Assembly: GCA_017795005.1 (NCBI GenBank) | Contig: CP051242.1 | Coordinates: 186,001 to 250,000, forward strand | From: Balneolaceae bacterium | GTDB lineage: Bacteria; Bacteroidota; Rhodothermia; Balneolales; Balneolaceae | Reading direction: 5' to 3' | Length of the DNA: 64,000 nt | Shown here: positions 18,318 to 27,168 of the stretch, one piece after another | How positions within the stretch are numbered: the first letter of the stretch is position 1 | How the letters are laid out: the number at the start of each line of letters is the position of its first letter | Notes under the pieces: generated by a model | Told to the model about the DNA's origin: nothing | The model's database searches: none | The model's input: only the letters and a program-made list of their open reading frames with translations | Translations under genes and position numbers: made by a program

Positions 18318-18320
18318 AGT

Positions 18321-20042
18321 TTAGAATTTAAGCGTTAATCCTCCGAAGGCTTGCAGTGGACGTTCCTGATAACCCTCCCAAATTTCATATTTCTGACCTA
18401 AAATATTCAACACTTTCGCATAAACACCAAATCTGTTATTAATTTGGTATTCAACACTTCCATTAAACAAAACAAACGCATTTAAATCATCTGTTATAGA
18501 AGGCGCATTTCTTTTTCCTATATATTCAGCCCAACTTACAATTTTAATGTCATCTACCGGACTAATTGAGAATGATGTATTTAGTCCCAGCCTTTCTTTA
18601 AAGGGAATATCTTCATTGTTAGCCAGTTTTGGTCTTCGGGCATAGAAGCGGGCATCGAACCAGAATTTTTGAGGAACCAGCTGTTGTGTGATTCCACCAA
18701 AAAATTCAAAAATATTCGCTTTTCCATACTCCACATCATAAAACTCAAAACTGTTGATTAAGCCACCACTTGGTCTGGTTCTTTGATAATAGGCATAATC
18801 TTTTGTTAGCTCGTAGCTAACCCCTCCAAAAATACGATTCCCTTCGAAAGCCTGAAATGCTATCTCGCCAAACAAACCAGAGGTATAACTATGCTGTAGA
18901 ACCGTTTCAAAATTCAGGAACCTGTTTGTCTGGTGATGTTCTCTCACCGTTTGCATAGTTGGCTCGCCAAAAGCCCGGCCGGAAATAATAATTGCATCTT
19001 TCAGATTGTACCTGAGTTTTACTTCGGGAGTAAAATAGATTCGATTTGATAGGCCATCAGATACATAAGCCAAACCTGCGTTTGCTGAAACATGAGTACT
19101 GAAATTAAGAAGTTTTCTGTATTCAATGGCTGCATTGGAGTTAATCCATTGCTGCGACTCTACTCCGGTATACTGATAATTTCCGGCTAACACAAACGCC
19201 TTCACATGGAATGTCTCATACAATCTACTTCCTGCCCAGTGTTTGTCAAAATTTGTCTCAATAACCTGCTCATTTATTTCACCGGTATAAGTTGTGCTTC
19301 CGGCATCCATATCTATAGAGAAGATGTTACCCGCAACCGTTAGCTCCCATCCTTCCAATGCATTCTCTGTTTTAGTGATGGTGGCATTCCCACCGAAACC
19401 GATGTAGTCCTTTTTTGCTGTTTCACCAATCCCATTCTGAAATACCGGCTCCAGATTATACATTCGGTTGAAATCACTGAGGAAACTGGTTCCAATTGAG
19501 TAGTTTAGATCCTCCTTAACTTTGGAGTGATACCGGATATCTCCATCAAAGTAGCGGAAGCTACTTAATTCAGGAGCATCCAAGTGACCCTCTGATGACC
19601 GGTAGTTGACGTTTCCGGAAAATGAATTTTTGTCATTCAGATCGTGATAGAAATACCCTTCGGCTTCCGGGGTAACGAAATTTCCAAAGCCTGCTCTAAT
19701 TAATCCTGTGGTTCGGTCCGGAGTACTTAACACTGATCGTAGAGGAGGTTCCGGTCGGTCCAGCTGTGTAATGGCAATATTTGCTACTGCCTCATCACGG
19801 GTTTCCATAAAAGGCATTCTGTTCGGGTCTATGCGGAATACTCTTGGCTTTGGATTAAAGCCTAAAATGGGCTGGCGTCTTAATCCCGGAAAACGTGCTC
19901 TGAACTCGCTTCGGATTTCGATATCCTGCGGGTTTATTTCCGGAAGAAGGGAGTTTTGAGGGTTTCCTCCGGTAGATTGAGCCTGAATCTCAACACTTAA
20001 AAAAAGCGCAAATACAATAAGCGTGATTGTTCGGAACGTCAT
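18321..20042 (-). CDS. Plug-less TonB-receptor-like outer-membrane beta-barrel protein
   Basis: A signal peptide (MTFRTITLIVFALFLSVEIQAQ) and a short periplasmic stretch (about 25-105) precede roughly 450 residues of alternating transmembrane strands. The end, VLNILGQKYEIWEGYQERPLQAFGGLTLKF, has the FGG-x-LKF terminus typical of TonB-dependent receptors. There is no plug domain, and 573 residues is short for a receptor. It heads a minus-strand operon with mini-HU, HU-SPOR, ExbB, ExbD and TonB-like genes, so it is probably the outer-membrane partner of that energised complex. Substrate unknown. Confidence 0.75.
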   Translation of the reverse strand: MTFRTITLIVFALFLSVEIQAQSTGGNPQNSLLPEINPQDIEIRSEFRARFPGLRRQPILGFNPKPRVFRIDPNRMPFMETRDEAVANIAITQLDRPEPPLRSVLSTPDRTTGLIRAGFGNFVTPEAEGYFYHDLNDKNSFSGNVNYRSSEGHLDAPELSSFRYFDGDIRYHSKVKEDLNYSIGTSFLSDFNRMYNLEPVFQNGIGETAKKDYIGFGGNATITKTENALEGWELTVAGNIFSIDMDAGSTTYTGEINEQVIETNFDKHWAGSRLYETFHVKAFVLAGNYQYTGVESQQWINSNAAIEYRKLLNFSTHVSANAGLAYVSDGLSNRIYFTPEVKLRYNLKDAIIISGRAFGEPTMQTVREHHQTNRFLNFETVLQHSYTSGLFGEIAFQAFEGNRIFGGVSYELTKDYAYYQRTRPSGGLINSFEFYDVEYGKANIFEFFGGITQQLVPQKFWFDARFYARRPKLANNEDIPFKERLGLNTSFSISPVDDIKIVSWAEYIGKRNAPSITDDLNAFVLFNGSVEYQINNRFGVYAKVLNILGQKYEIWEGYQERPLQAFGGLTLKF

Positions 20043-20176
20043 TGGGCAAATGGGGTTTGCTGAAGGTACTAAATTTTATGCAAGGTTTAAGCACTAACCT
20101 AACGAAAAAGATGTACTCGAAGTGTAGGGGGAAGTTCCTGATGTTTGGATGGTTTAGTTTTTTTAAATCTTAATGA

Positions 20177-20286
20177 GTCATTTCTGCGAAGCCTGCTTGT
20201 TCGGTAGATAGGGAAGAGATCTGGAGTTTATAAAAAACCAAGAATGTATTTATCCAACTCTGGATTCCTGCCCCCGCAGGAATGAC
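20177..20286. repeat. REP/BIME-like inverted repeat pair
   Basis: It begins GTCATTTCTGCGAAGCC and ends with ATTCCTGCCCCCGCAGGAAT then GAC. The right unit is a compact hairpin. The left unit is a longer variant with an expanded loop (TTGTTCGGTAGATAGGG) also seen near 56060. The centre holds CTGGAGTTT and CTCTGGATT, which are the inner ends of the two oppositely oriented units. The rest of the 260-nt spacer 20043-20302 shows no gene; a G8 run at 20293-20300 lies just past the stop of the flippase-like gene. Confidence 0.65.
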
Positions 20287-20302
20287 TATTGCGGGGGGGG
20301 AT

Positions 20303-21322
20303 TTATTTAGAAGCTGCCTCTTTTCTCAACACAACAAACTTATCGATAGCCAAACAGACCGGGGCGACCAATAAAACAAGTATTAAAGTGACCGCATGCG
20401 TTATAGTTGCAAATGCGAGCCCGGTTACTTCAGGTACGGCATACAATACAAACAAGCTGTAGGTAATAAATAGATGATAGCTTCCGATTCCCCCAGGAGT
20501 TGGAATAGAAATGCCAACTGCAGAAACCATCGTGAGTACAATCGCATCTGCAAATGAAAGATCAAAGTAAGTATGTAAATCAAACATCCAGAAAGGGATG
20601 TACATCATGCAGATATAAAACACCCAAATGATGCCGGTATACAACACAAATAGAGGCCAGTTTTTTAGCTTTCGAATCGAGAGCACCCCCTGAAAAAAGC
20701 TCCGGGCTGTTTCACGGACCTTTGTGATAAAGGCACCTAGTTTTCCTTCTTCGGTGCTTAGTTTTGCAACAAGTTTAACTAGTATAAATCCTATTACTGT
20801 TACAACTATAGTGCCAATAAACAGCCACTTAAGAATAGAAGTGTAGACTTCAGGATCAGTTACATCTACTCCAAATAGTCGCGAAAGCACTTCAGGATCA
20901 GAAACAAGTGTGATTCCAACTACCGCCATAATAAGCAGCATACTTACGACATCTACTAATCGCTCTAACACTATTGTTCCAATAATTTTGGAATTACTTT
21001 CGCCTACTTGTCGGGCTACATAAACGGGGCGGGCAACTTCTCCCAATCTCGGAAATGGAATGTTTGTTAGATATCCAAACATAACGCCTGTAAATAAGGT
21101 CCAGCGATGCGGAATAACTCCACCATCATTGAATAACATTCTCCAGCGTTCTGCTCTTGTATAATGTGCGATCATCATGGAAATAAAGAAAGGGAATAAC
21201 CATCCATAAGACATCCCTTTAGATGCTTCCAGAATTTCAGAGAATTCTACATTCCGGAAAGCCAGCCATAAAAAAAGTGCTGCAAAGGCAACACTTAGCA
21301 CAATTTTGAGGAATTTATTCAT
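20303..21322 (-). CDS. Flippase-like integral membrane protein (LPG synthase TM domain / UPF0104 family)
   Basis: A 339-residue polytopic protein with about eight hydrophobic segments, matching the lysylphosphatidylglycerol-synthase N-terminal flippase-like fold. Family motifs are visible: LPG-type RAERWRMLF, the loop FPRLGEVARPVYVAR, IVLERLVDVVSML, and near the end PTPGGIGSYHLF. No synthase domain is attached, so it probably translocates or handles a lipid or glycolipid rather than aminoacylating it. It is translated after lolA with a 3-nt gap, linking it to envelope lipid traffic. Confidence 0.85.
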   Translation of the reverse strand: MNKFLKIVLSVAFAALFLWLAFRNVEFSEILEASKGMSYGWLFPFFISMMIAHYTRAERWRMLFNDGGVIPHRWTLFTGVMFGYLTNIPFPRLGEVARPVYVARQVGESNSKIIGTIVLERLVDVVSMLLIMAVVGITLVSDPEVLSRLFGVDVTDPEVYTSILKWLFIGTIVVTVIGFILVKLVAKLSTEEGKLGAFITKVRETARSFFQGVLSIRKLKNWPLFVLYTGIIWVFYICMMYIPFWMFDLHTYFDLSFADAIVLTMVSAVGISIPTPGGIGSYHLFITYSLFVLYAVPEVTGLAFATITHAVTLILVLLVAPVCLAIDKFVVLRKEAASK

Positions 21323-21325
21323 AGG

Positions 21326-22021
21326 TTAAAACCTCATATCCACAATTTCGGCATCATCAGGAACATTTAATGCAAATGTTTCTTCCGTTCTGTTTTCAAA
21401 TTTTCCGTTTTCAAAAGTGGTCACAATCACATTATCAGCAAAATCGTAGGCAGTGATTTTAAGCGGTTCCAGCTGTGCATTAACTTCAATTTCCACCGTA
21501 AGAAAAGTCGCAAAATCATCTTGGGTAATAAGAGTAATGAGGGTATTTCCGCTCGATAGCTTTTCTTCTGATGCAGTGTATGTATCGTCCAGTCCACTCA
21601 ACATTCTTGAAGGGGCGAAGTCGTCTTCTTCAGGATCGTATTCACTTATAATTAATCGATTACGGAATGCTTCGTATACCTGAGACAACTCGCCATCCAC
21701 AACAATCACTTTATCGTCGCTTTCCAGTTTATAGCCATTCTGATCTATCCAAATCACTCCATCCGAGGTAGAATTCTCGTTAGTATAAGCATCTGTGTAG
21801 GTGTGCCGGAAGTCTGCTTTAAAAACAACTCCTTCCTGAAAACGAGTTTTTAATTCTTCAAAAACCAGACTTTGAGCAATTGCAGTATCAGTTGAAGTAA
21901 TTAAAATCAGAAATAGAAAATAGATTAGACCATTAAAGTTCTTTCTTTGAACATCCCCAGTCCCTTCGGGACACCCCTTTCGAAGAGGGGCTAAATTCCT
22001 AGTTAAGGTCGCTAAGTCCAT
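21326..22021 (-). CDS. lolA: LolA-like outer-membrane lipoprotein carrier protein
   Basis: Periplasmic chaperone that takes lipoproteins from the inner membrane to the outer membrane. The mature region has the LolA half-barrel pattern (FQEGVVFKADFRHTYTDAYTNENSTSDGVIWI, then the ITLITQDDFATFLTVEIEV strands). The signal peptide core is GLIYFLFLILITSTDTAIAQ. The start is unclear: no ATG, GTG or TTG lies just before that core. The nearest in-frame ATG is at 22021, inside ftsK, and starting there puts about 26 residues (RNLAPLRKGCPEGTGDVQ) encoded by a repeat-like sequence in front of the signal core. The ftsK-lolA order is common in Bacteroidota. Confidence 0.8.
   Translation of the reverse strand: MDLATLTRNLAPLRKGCPEGTGDVQRKNFNGLIYFLFLILITSTDTAIAQSLVFEELKTRFQEGVVFKADFRHTYTDAYTNENSTSDGVIWIDQNGYKLESDDKVIVVDGELSQVYEAFRNRLIISEYDPEEDDFAPSRMLSGLDDTYTASEEKLSSGNTLITLITQDDFATFLTVEIEVNAQLEPLKITAYDFADNVIVTTFENGKFENRTEETFALNVPDDAEIVDMRF
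21951..21999. repeat. Dispersed-type hairpin repeat between ftsK and lolA
   Basis: The segment holds GTCCCTTCGGGAC (perfect 5-bp arms around TTC, 21960-21972) followed by CCCCTTTCGAAGAGGGG. This low-complexity double hairpin resembles repeats scattered in intergenic DNA of Bacteroidota genomes, from general knowledge. It falls exactly where the lolA start should be and ends at the ftsK stop. Confidence 0.5.
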
Positions 22022-24539
22022 CCAGAATCTCCTGTAGTTCTTCTTCTTCCTGAATGAGTACATCTCTTGCGGTACTTCCCTGATATGGTCCAACAATCCC
22101 TGCATTAAATAATTGATCTATAATTCTGCCGGCCCGGTTGTATCCAATTTTCAGTTTTCGCTGAAGTAAGGAAACCGAACCTTGTTGATGAAGCATCACT
22201 ACTTTTGCTGCTGCTTCGAACATTTCGTCTATATCTTCTAACGGATCGGGAATGCCGGTATTATCTTCCTGAATAATTGGTAAATGGAAGGGCTCTTTGT
22301 ATCCAGCCTGCTGACCAATAAAAGCGTTTATTGCTTCCACTTCTTCCGTAGAAACGAAAGCATTCTGAATGCGGGTCATACCAGCACCATTAGTAAACAA
22401 CATATCGCCCATTCCAACCAGCTGATCCGCGCCCCCTTGATCCAGAATAGTTCTGGAATCCACTTTAGAGGCTACCTGATAAGCTGCACGTGCCGGGAAG
22501 TTCGCTTTGATAGTACCTGTAATCACATTTACAGACGGACGCTGAGTTGCAACCACCATGTGAATTCCAACTGCACGGGCAAGTTGGGCGATACGAGCGA
22601 TTGGCTCTTCAATTTGTTTACCCGCTGTCATCATTAAATCAGCAAGCTCATCAATAATTACTACAATATATGGGAGGTGACGATGCCCTAAGTCTTCTTC
22701 CAGTTCGTCGCCTTTATACTTTTCGTTGTATGCTTTGATATCACGAACCATTGCCATCTTCAGCAGATCATACCGATCATCCATCTCTTTACACACGCTG
22801 TTAAGTGTTTCAAGTGCTTTGGAAGTATCTGTGATGATTGGCTCGTCTGCATCTGGAAGCATTGCCAGAAAATGGTTCTGGATATTACGATATAATGAAA
22901 GCTCGATTTTCTTAGGATCAATCATTACAAACTTAAGATCATCGGGGTGACACTTATACAGCAAGCAAGTTATAATAGTATTAATCCCAACCGACTTACC
23001 GGAACCGGTTGCTCCCGCCACCAACAAGTGAGGCATTTTTGCCAGATCAAGCATAAACACTTCGTTCTCGATTGTTTTTCCGAATGCCACCGGTAGCGTC
23101 ATGCTTGTTTCAACAAACTTTTTAGTATTGATAACCTGCTTAATGTATACCGTTTCACGGGTGCTGTTAGGAACCTCAATACCAACTGCAGATTTACCTG
23201 GAATAGGAGAGAGCATTCTCAATCCTTTGGAAGCTGTAGCCATTTTTAAGTCATTGGAATAACTTTCGATCTTACTGATCTTCACATCAGGAGCTGGTTC
23301 CAGTTCATACAATGTTACTGTAGGGCCCACAATTGCATTGATTCCAACTATCTCAATTTTATGTCGTTTAAGTTTGTCGAGGATGATGCGCTTATTTTCT
23401 TTGATTTCTTCCAGATCAACTTCATTTCCTTCATTTGGCGGAGCTGTTAACAGATCGATAGTTGGAAATTTATACTTGATTACCGGGACTTCCTTTGCCT
23501 TATCCTCATTCAATTTATCAAGATCCTTTTCTCCGGCTTCTTCATCGCCTTCGCCTTTGAAAATGGCAACTTCCACATCGTCTTCTTCATCAGATGTTGA
23601 TTCTTCCGTCTTTTCAATAACCGCCCGCGGACGAGTATCCAGTTTTTGAACCTGAGCTCTTTCTTCTTCAATTCGTTTTCTGTCTTCTTCTTCAGACTTC
23701 TCGACAATCTCCTCGATACTTGGTTTAGGCTTAACCGCTTCTTCTTTTGTTTTTGCTTCCGCAATCTGCCGTTTTTTGATGGCTGCATTTTTTTCTTTTT
23801 CCGCCTTTTCTGCTTCTTTTTCTTCTTTTTTCAGCGCAATTTCAGCCTTCTTCTCAGCAATTCGCTCTTCACGTTCGGCAATTCTTTGGGCTTTCTTTTC
23901 TTCACGGGCAATGCGGGACTCTTCCATTTTCTCCCGCATATTGTCCATCCATATTTTCACATTATCGATAGTTTTCTGGAGATCCCGATCCCACAGCAAT
24001 AACAGCGTAACCAGCATTAATACCGAAAGAATAAAAATGGATCCTATCCCTGTTATATTCTGAAGGATTCTTGAAATAGCAACTCCGGCGGAACCACTCC
24101 AAACAGAATCGTTGGGAAAATCTGCGTTTTGATTTAACCAGCCTAAAAGAGTAGAGAGCAGAATCATCCCCCAGACAGAAAGAATATTCAGCCAGTTGTT
24201 TTCTTTAAATGATCGGCGCCGAAACACATGCCAGCCATTGTACCCAATAAGTAAAGCGAGTAAAAAACTGGTATATCCAAACAAAGAATACACCAGAAAA
24301 TGAGAAATAAAAGCTCCAACCGGACCCAGCCAGTTTTGAACTAAGCGCGAGTTGGCATCGGGATTAAACAAATCAGCAAACTCTATACTCCGGGCATATT
24401 GATAATCTTCCGGTGTGTAAGAAAGGATACTTAACCCAAGTAACACAGCAATTGCAATTACAATAATCCCGATGATTTCAACTTTACGGTTGGAATCTAT
24501 TCCAGAATATGTTGCTGTATTTAGTTTCTTTTTAGCCAT
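21999..24539 (-). CDS. ftsK: DNA translocase FtsK/SpoIIIE
   Basis: Septum-anchored motor that pumps chromosome ends into daughter cells and activates dif recombination. Four hydrophobic segments occupy residues 20-195. A charged Lys/Glu-rich linker (about 200-330) and the motor domain follow, with Walker A GATGSGKSVGIN and Walker B YIVVIIDELADLM. The C-terminal gamma domain reads SVSLLQRKLKIGYNRAGRIIDQL, the DNA-sequence reader. Its 846 residues match Bacteroidota FtsK. The start overlaps the comB end by 8 nt, and lolA follows. Confidence 0.96.
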   Translation of the reverse strand: MAKKKLNTATYSGIDSNRKVEIIGIIVIAIAVLLGLSILSYTPEDYQYARSIEFADLFNPDANSRLVQNWLGPVGAFISHFLVYSLFGYTSFLLALLIGYNGWHVFRRRSFKENNWLNILSVWGMILLSTLLGWLNQNADFPNDSVWSGSAGVAISRILQNITGIGSIFILSVLMLVTLLLLWDRDLQKTIDNVKIWMDNMREKMEESRIAREEKKAQRIAEREERIAEKKAEIALKKEEKEAEKAEKEKNAAIKKRQIAEAKTKEEAVKPKPSIEEIVEKSEEEDRKRIEEERAQVQKLDTRPRAVIEKTEESTSDEEDDVEVAIFKGEGDEEAGEKDLDKLNEDKAKEVPVIKYKFPTIDLLTAPPNEGNEVDLEEIKENKRIILDKLKRHKIEIVGINAIVGPTVTLYELEPAPDVKISKIESYSNDLKMATASKGLRMLSPIPGKSAVGIEVPNSTRETVYIKQVINTKKFVETSMTLPVAFGKTIENEVFMLDLAKMPHLLVAGATGSGKSVGINTIITCLLYKCHPDDLKFVMIDPKKIELSLYRNIQNHFLAMLPDADEPIITDTSKALETLNSVCKEMDDRYDLLKMAMVRDIKAYNEKYKGDELEEDLGHRHLPYIVVIIDELADLMMTAGKQIEEPIARIAQLARAVGIHMVVATQRPSVNVITGTIKANFPARAAYQVASKVDSRTILDQGGADQLVGMGDMLFTNGAGMTRIQNAFVSTEEVEAINAFIGQQAGYKEPFHLPIIQEDNTGIPDPLEDIDEMFEAAAKVVMLHQQGSVSLLQRKLKIGYNRAGRIIDQLFNAGIVGPYQGSTARDVLIQEEEELQEILDGLSDLN

Positions 24540-25269
24540 TTAAATTGGTAATTATTCCGTCTTTCATTCCCGGCAGTACATCGAATTTATCTACCTGACA
24601 GCAAAAAGGCACGTCATCTTCAGGAACAAGATTTCTCAGACGATATGCATGATCGCTTTGTCTGATACTTTCTTCCAAGTCGTTTCCGAATTTCTCGAAT
24701 AACCCAAATGCTACTTTAGCCCCGTCTTTGGTTTTTTCAGGAAGCTTACCTTTGCATAATTTATGGAGTAATGATCCTGCAAACATGGTGTCTTCCAGCG
24801 CCAGACGCCCACGCCAGCCTGAACAAATCAATACTACTTCATCGTCATGTTCAGCCAGTGCTTTAAGTATACTTTTCTGATTTAAGAATGATCCGATATA
24901 TATGCGATTAGCTAATCCCGCTTTCTTTATTGCACGAGTTCCATTCGTTGTATTTATAATAAGCGTTTTATCTCCAACCGCTTCTTCGGTGTACTCCTGC
25001 GGTGAATTTCCAAGGTGATATCCTTCAATTTTAACCCCATCTTTCTCGCCGCAAAGCAAATAATCATTCTGATCCATTGTTCGGGCTATTTTCATGGCGT
25101 CACTCATATCTTCCACAGGAATAATCTTTTTAGCTCCGCTATTTACAGCGGTTACTATGCTCGATGAAGCCCTAAGGATATCGATAATAACAGCACTTTT
25201 TCCTCTAAGGTCTTCCTCCTGGAAAGCCTGAACTGAGAAAAACACGTCTATATATTTTAAATCCGGCAT
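24532..25269 (-). CDS. comB: 2-phosphosulfolactate phosphatase (ComB family)
   Basis: Mg-dependent phosphatase family that forms sulfolactate from 2-phosphosulfolactate. The protein has the hallmark IIDILRASSSIVTAVNSGAKKIIPVE near residues 28-53, GEKDGVKIEGYHLGNSP, and the nucleotide-like loop INTTNGTRAI. Its 245 residues fit the family. In archaea the enzyme serves coenzyme M; in Bacteroidota-like bacteria the true role is uncertain (sulfolactate or sulfonate metabolism). It lies in a gcvT-comB-ftsK-lolA run with an 8-nt overlap into ftsK and 12 nt after gcvT. Confidence 0.88.
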   Translation of the reverse strand: MPDLKYIDVFFSVQAFQEEDLRGKSAVIIDILRASSSIVTAVNSGAKKIIPVEDMSDAMKIARTMDQNDYLLCGEKDGVKIEGYHLGNSPQEYTEEAVGDKTLIINTTNGTRAIKKAGLANRIYIGSFLNQKSILKALAEHDDEVVLICSGWRGRLALEDTMFAGSLLHKLCKGKLPEKTKDGAKVAFGLFEKFGNDLEESIRQSDHAYRLRNLVPEDDVPFCCQVDKFDVLPGMKDGIITNLNG

Positions 25270-25281
25270 CTAAACTCTCTC

Positions 25282-26376
25282 TTATTTTTTTATGAAGGGC
25301 GGTTTCGATACTACAGCCGCCGCAGTTTTTTTACGAATAGCGATATTAATCGAAGAGCCTTCTGCTGCATTGGCTTTTTCCACATATCCCATCCCTATTC
25401 CTTTACCTAAAGTAATAGACATTGTTCCGCTGGTAACCGCACCAATCGTATCCCCGTTCTCATTCATAATTTCGTACCCGTTTCTTGGTATGGATCGTTC
25501 ATCATCAAGAACAAATCCAACTAACTGTCTTTCCAGTCCTGCTTCTTTTTTCTTTTGCAGGATTTCTTTCCCCACAAAATCACCTTTATCAAATTTAGTA
25601 ATCCATCCTAACCGTGCTTCCAGAGGATGGGTTTCTTTGGTAATATCATTTCCATAGAGTGCAAATCCCATTTCTAAACGTAAGGTATCACGGGCACCAA
25701 GTCCACACGGTTCGATACCAAATTCTTCCCCTGCCTCAAAGATAGCTTTCCAGACATTCTCCGGATCTGCATTATTGATGTCGAAGTAGAGTTCAAATCC
25801 TTTTTCTCCGGTATAACCTGTACCTGAGATAATCATTTCTGCTCCGGCCAGTTTGCCTGTGGTGAATGCATAAAAACCAACGCCATTCATATCAACATCG
25901 GTAAGTTTTTGTAACGCTTTTGCAGATTCCGACCCCTGAACTGCAAGCAATGCATAATCATCTGAGCGGTTTACTAGCTTTGCATTCATTGTGTTTTGGG
26001 AGTTGATCCACTCAAAGTCTTTATCCACATTGGCGCCGTTTACAACCAACATATATTCTTCTTCGCCCAGCTTATATACAATCAAGTCATCAACAATACC
26101 ACCATCTTCATAGCACATGCATGAATACTGGGCTTTACCCTGAACTAATTTGGACGCATCATTCACCGTAACTTTCTGAACCAGGTCTAATGCATTGGGT
26201 CCACTAATGAAAAACTCCCCCATGTGCGACACATCAAATACCCCAACTGCCTCTCGTACAGCAGCGTGTTCAATTTTAATACCTTTGTATTGTACCGGCA
26301 TTTCGAATCCAGCGAATTCGACCAGTTTACCTCCCAGCTTTTGGTGAATGGAGTGGAAAGGAGTTTTCTTAAGCAT
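25282..26376 (-). CDS. gcvT: Glycine cleavage system aminomethyltransferase (T protein)
   Basis: Transfers the aminomethyl carbon from the H-protein lipoyl arm to tetrahydrofolate, releasing ammonia. The protein starts LKKTPFHSIHQKLGGKLVEFAGFEMPVQY, the canonical T-protein opening. It carries VFDVSHMGEFFISG, the folate-site block GGIVDDLIVYKL and GYTGEKGFELYF; RDTLRLEMGFALYGNDI is also conserved. Its 364 residues are standard. The other glycine cleavage genes (gcvH, gcvP) are not in this window. Confidence 0.96.
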   Translation of the reverse strand: MLKKTPFHSIHQKLGGKLVEFAGFEMPVQYKGIKIEHAAVREAVGVFDVSHMGEFFISGPNALDLVQKVTVNDASKLVQGKAQYSCMCYEDGGIVDDLIVYKLGEEEYMLVVNGANVDKDFEWINSQNTMNAKLVNRSDDYALLAVQGSESAKALQKLTDVDMNGVGFYAFTTGKLAGAEMIISGTGYTGEKGFELYFDINNADPENVWKAIFEAGEEFGIEPCGLGARDTLRLEMGFALYGNDITKETHPLEARLGWITKFDKGDFVGKEILQKKKEAGLERQLVGFVLDDERSIPRNGYEIMNENGDTIGAVTSGTMSITLGKGIGMGYVEKANAAEGSSINIAIRKKTAAAVVSKPPFIKK

Positions 26377-26407
26377 GTAGTTCAGTTCCGTCAGTAGTTT
26401 TGATGCG

Positions 26408-26415
26408 CGAAGTTA
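26408..26415 (-). promoter_or_regulatory. Candidate -7 box upstream of gcvT
   Basis: On the minus strand the sequence reads TAACTTCG, one base off the Bacteroidota TAnnTTTG consensus, about 32 nt before the gcvT ATG. No convincing -33 TTG was identified. Weak, position-based call. Confidence 0.3.
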
Positions 26416-26479
26416 GTGATTTTTAGAGAATGAATTGAGCTTAGTTTAAGTTTGAACAGGCAAAATCAAAGAAAAATCA

Positions 26480-27115
26480 ATGAAATACTATTCAAAAGAA
26501 GACCTTAACGGGCTGCCACCACGATTTAGAGCTCATTTTATAAACAGCGTTACGGGATATAAGTCTTCCAATCTCATAGGAACGGTAGCTGAAAATGGAA
26601 TTAGTAACCTTGCTATTTTTAGCTCTGTTATTCATTTAGGAAGCAACCCTCCTTTGTTGGGTTTTGTACTTCGTCCAAGAACAGTTACTCGAAATAGCTA
26701 CGACAACCTGAAGCGCTCAAGGGTGTTTACAGTTAATCATGTAAATACTGAAATGATCGAAAAGGCACATCAAACCTCTGCGAAATATGATCCGGATCTT
26801 TCAGAGTTCACAGAAGTAGGCTTAACAGAAGAATACCTGAATGATTTCAAAGCTCCATTTGTGAAAGAAAGTCATATTAAACTCGGGTGCACCTATCAAA
26901 ACGAATACTTCCTCGAAGAAAACCAGTGCATTTTTATCATCGCGAATATTGAACACATTTATATCAATGAATCTATTCAAAGTGAAGATGGATGGCTTAA
27001 TTTGGTAGAAGCGGGAACGGTTACAGCTTCGGGATTAGACGCATATGCACTTCCCAAAATTCTGGATCGGTTTAGTTATGCTGAGCCGGGCAAGAAACCT
27101 CACTCAATTAAATGA
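26480..27115 (+). CDS. Flavin reductase family protein (FMN-binding split barrel)
   Basis: The 211-residue sequence fits the flavin-reductase-like split barrel: an N-terminal FRAHFINSVTGYKSSNLIGTV strand pair, then NLAIFSSVIHLGSNPPLLGFVLRPRTVTRNSYDNL, which matches the family's phosphate/isoalloxazine region (SNPPL, RPRTVTRNS). The members reduce FMN or bind it; the partner enzyme cannot be inferred. It is divergent from gcvT and followed 53 nt later by mrp. Confidence 0.8.
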   Translation: MKYYSKEDLNGLPPRFRAHFINSVTGYKSSNLIGTVAENGISNLAIFSSVIHLGSNPPLLGFVLRPRTVTRNSYDNLKRSRVFTVNHVNTEMIEKAHQTSAKYDPDLSEFTEVGLTEEYLNDFKAPFVKESHIKLGCTYQNEYFLEENQCIFIIANIEHIYINESIQSEDGWLNLVEAGTVTASGLDAYALPKILDRFSYAEPGKKPHSIK

Positions 27116-27168
27116 TTTGAGGTTTATATCTCCTTATCTTTATTAATAAATCTGAAAGAAAAGTCTCC

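Noticed and set aside
20293-20300. G8 run as a phase-variation tract of the flippase-like gene
   Set aside because: It lies downstream of the stop codon of the minus-strand gene, where slippage would not alter the protein.
22022-22105. Longer N-terminus of the LolA ORF starting at 22105
   Set aside because: It is internal to ftsK in another frame and gives a charged, non-leader sequence before the signal core.
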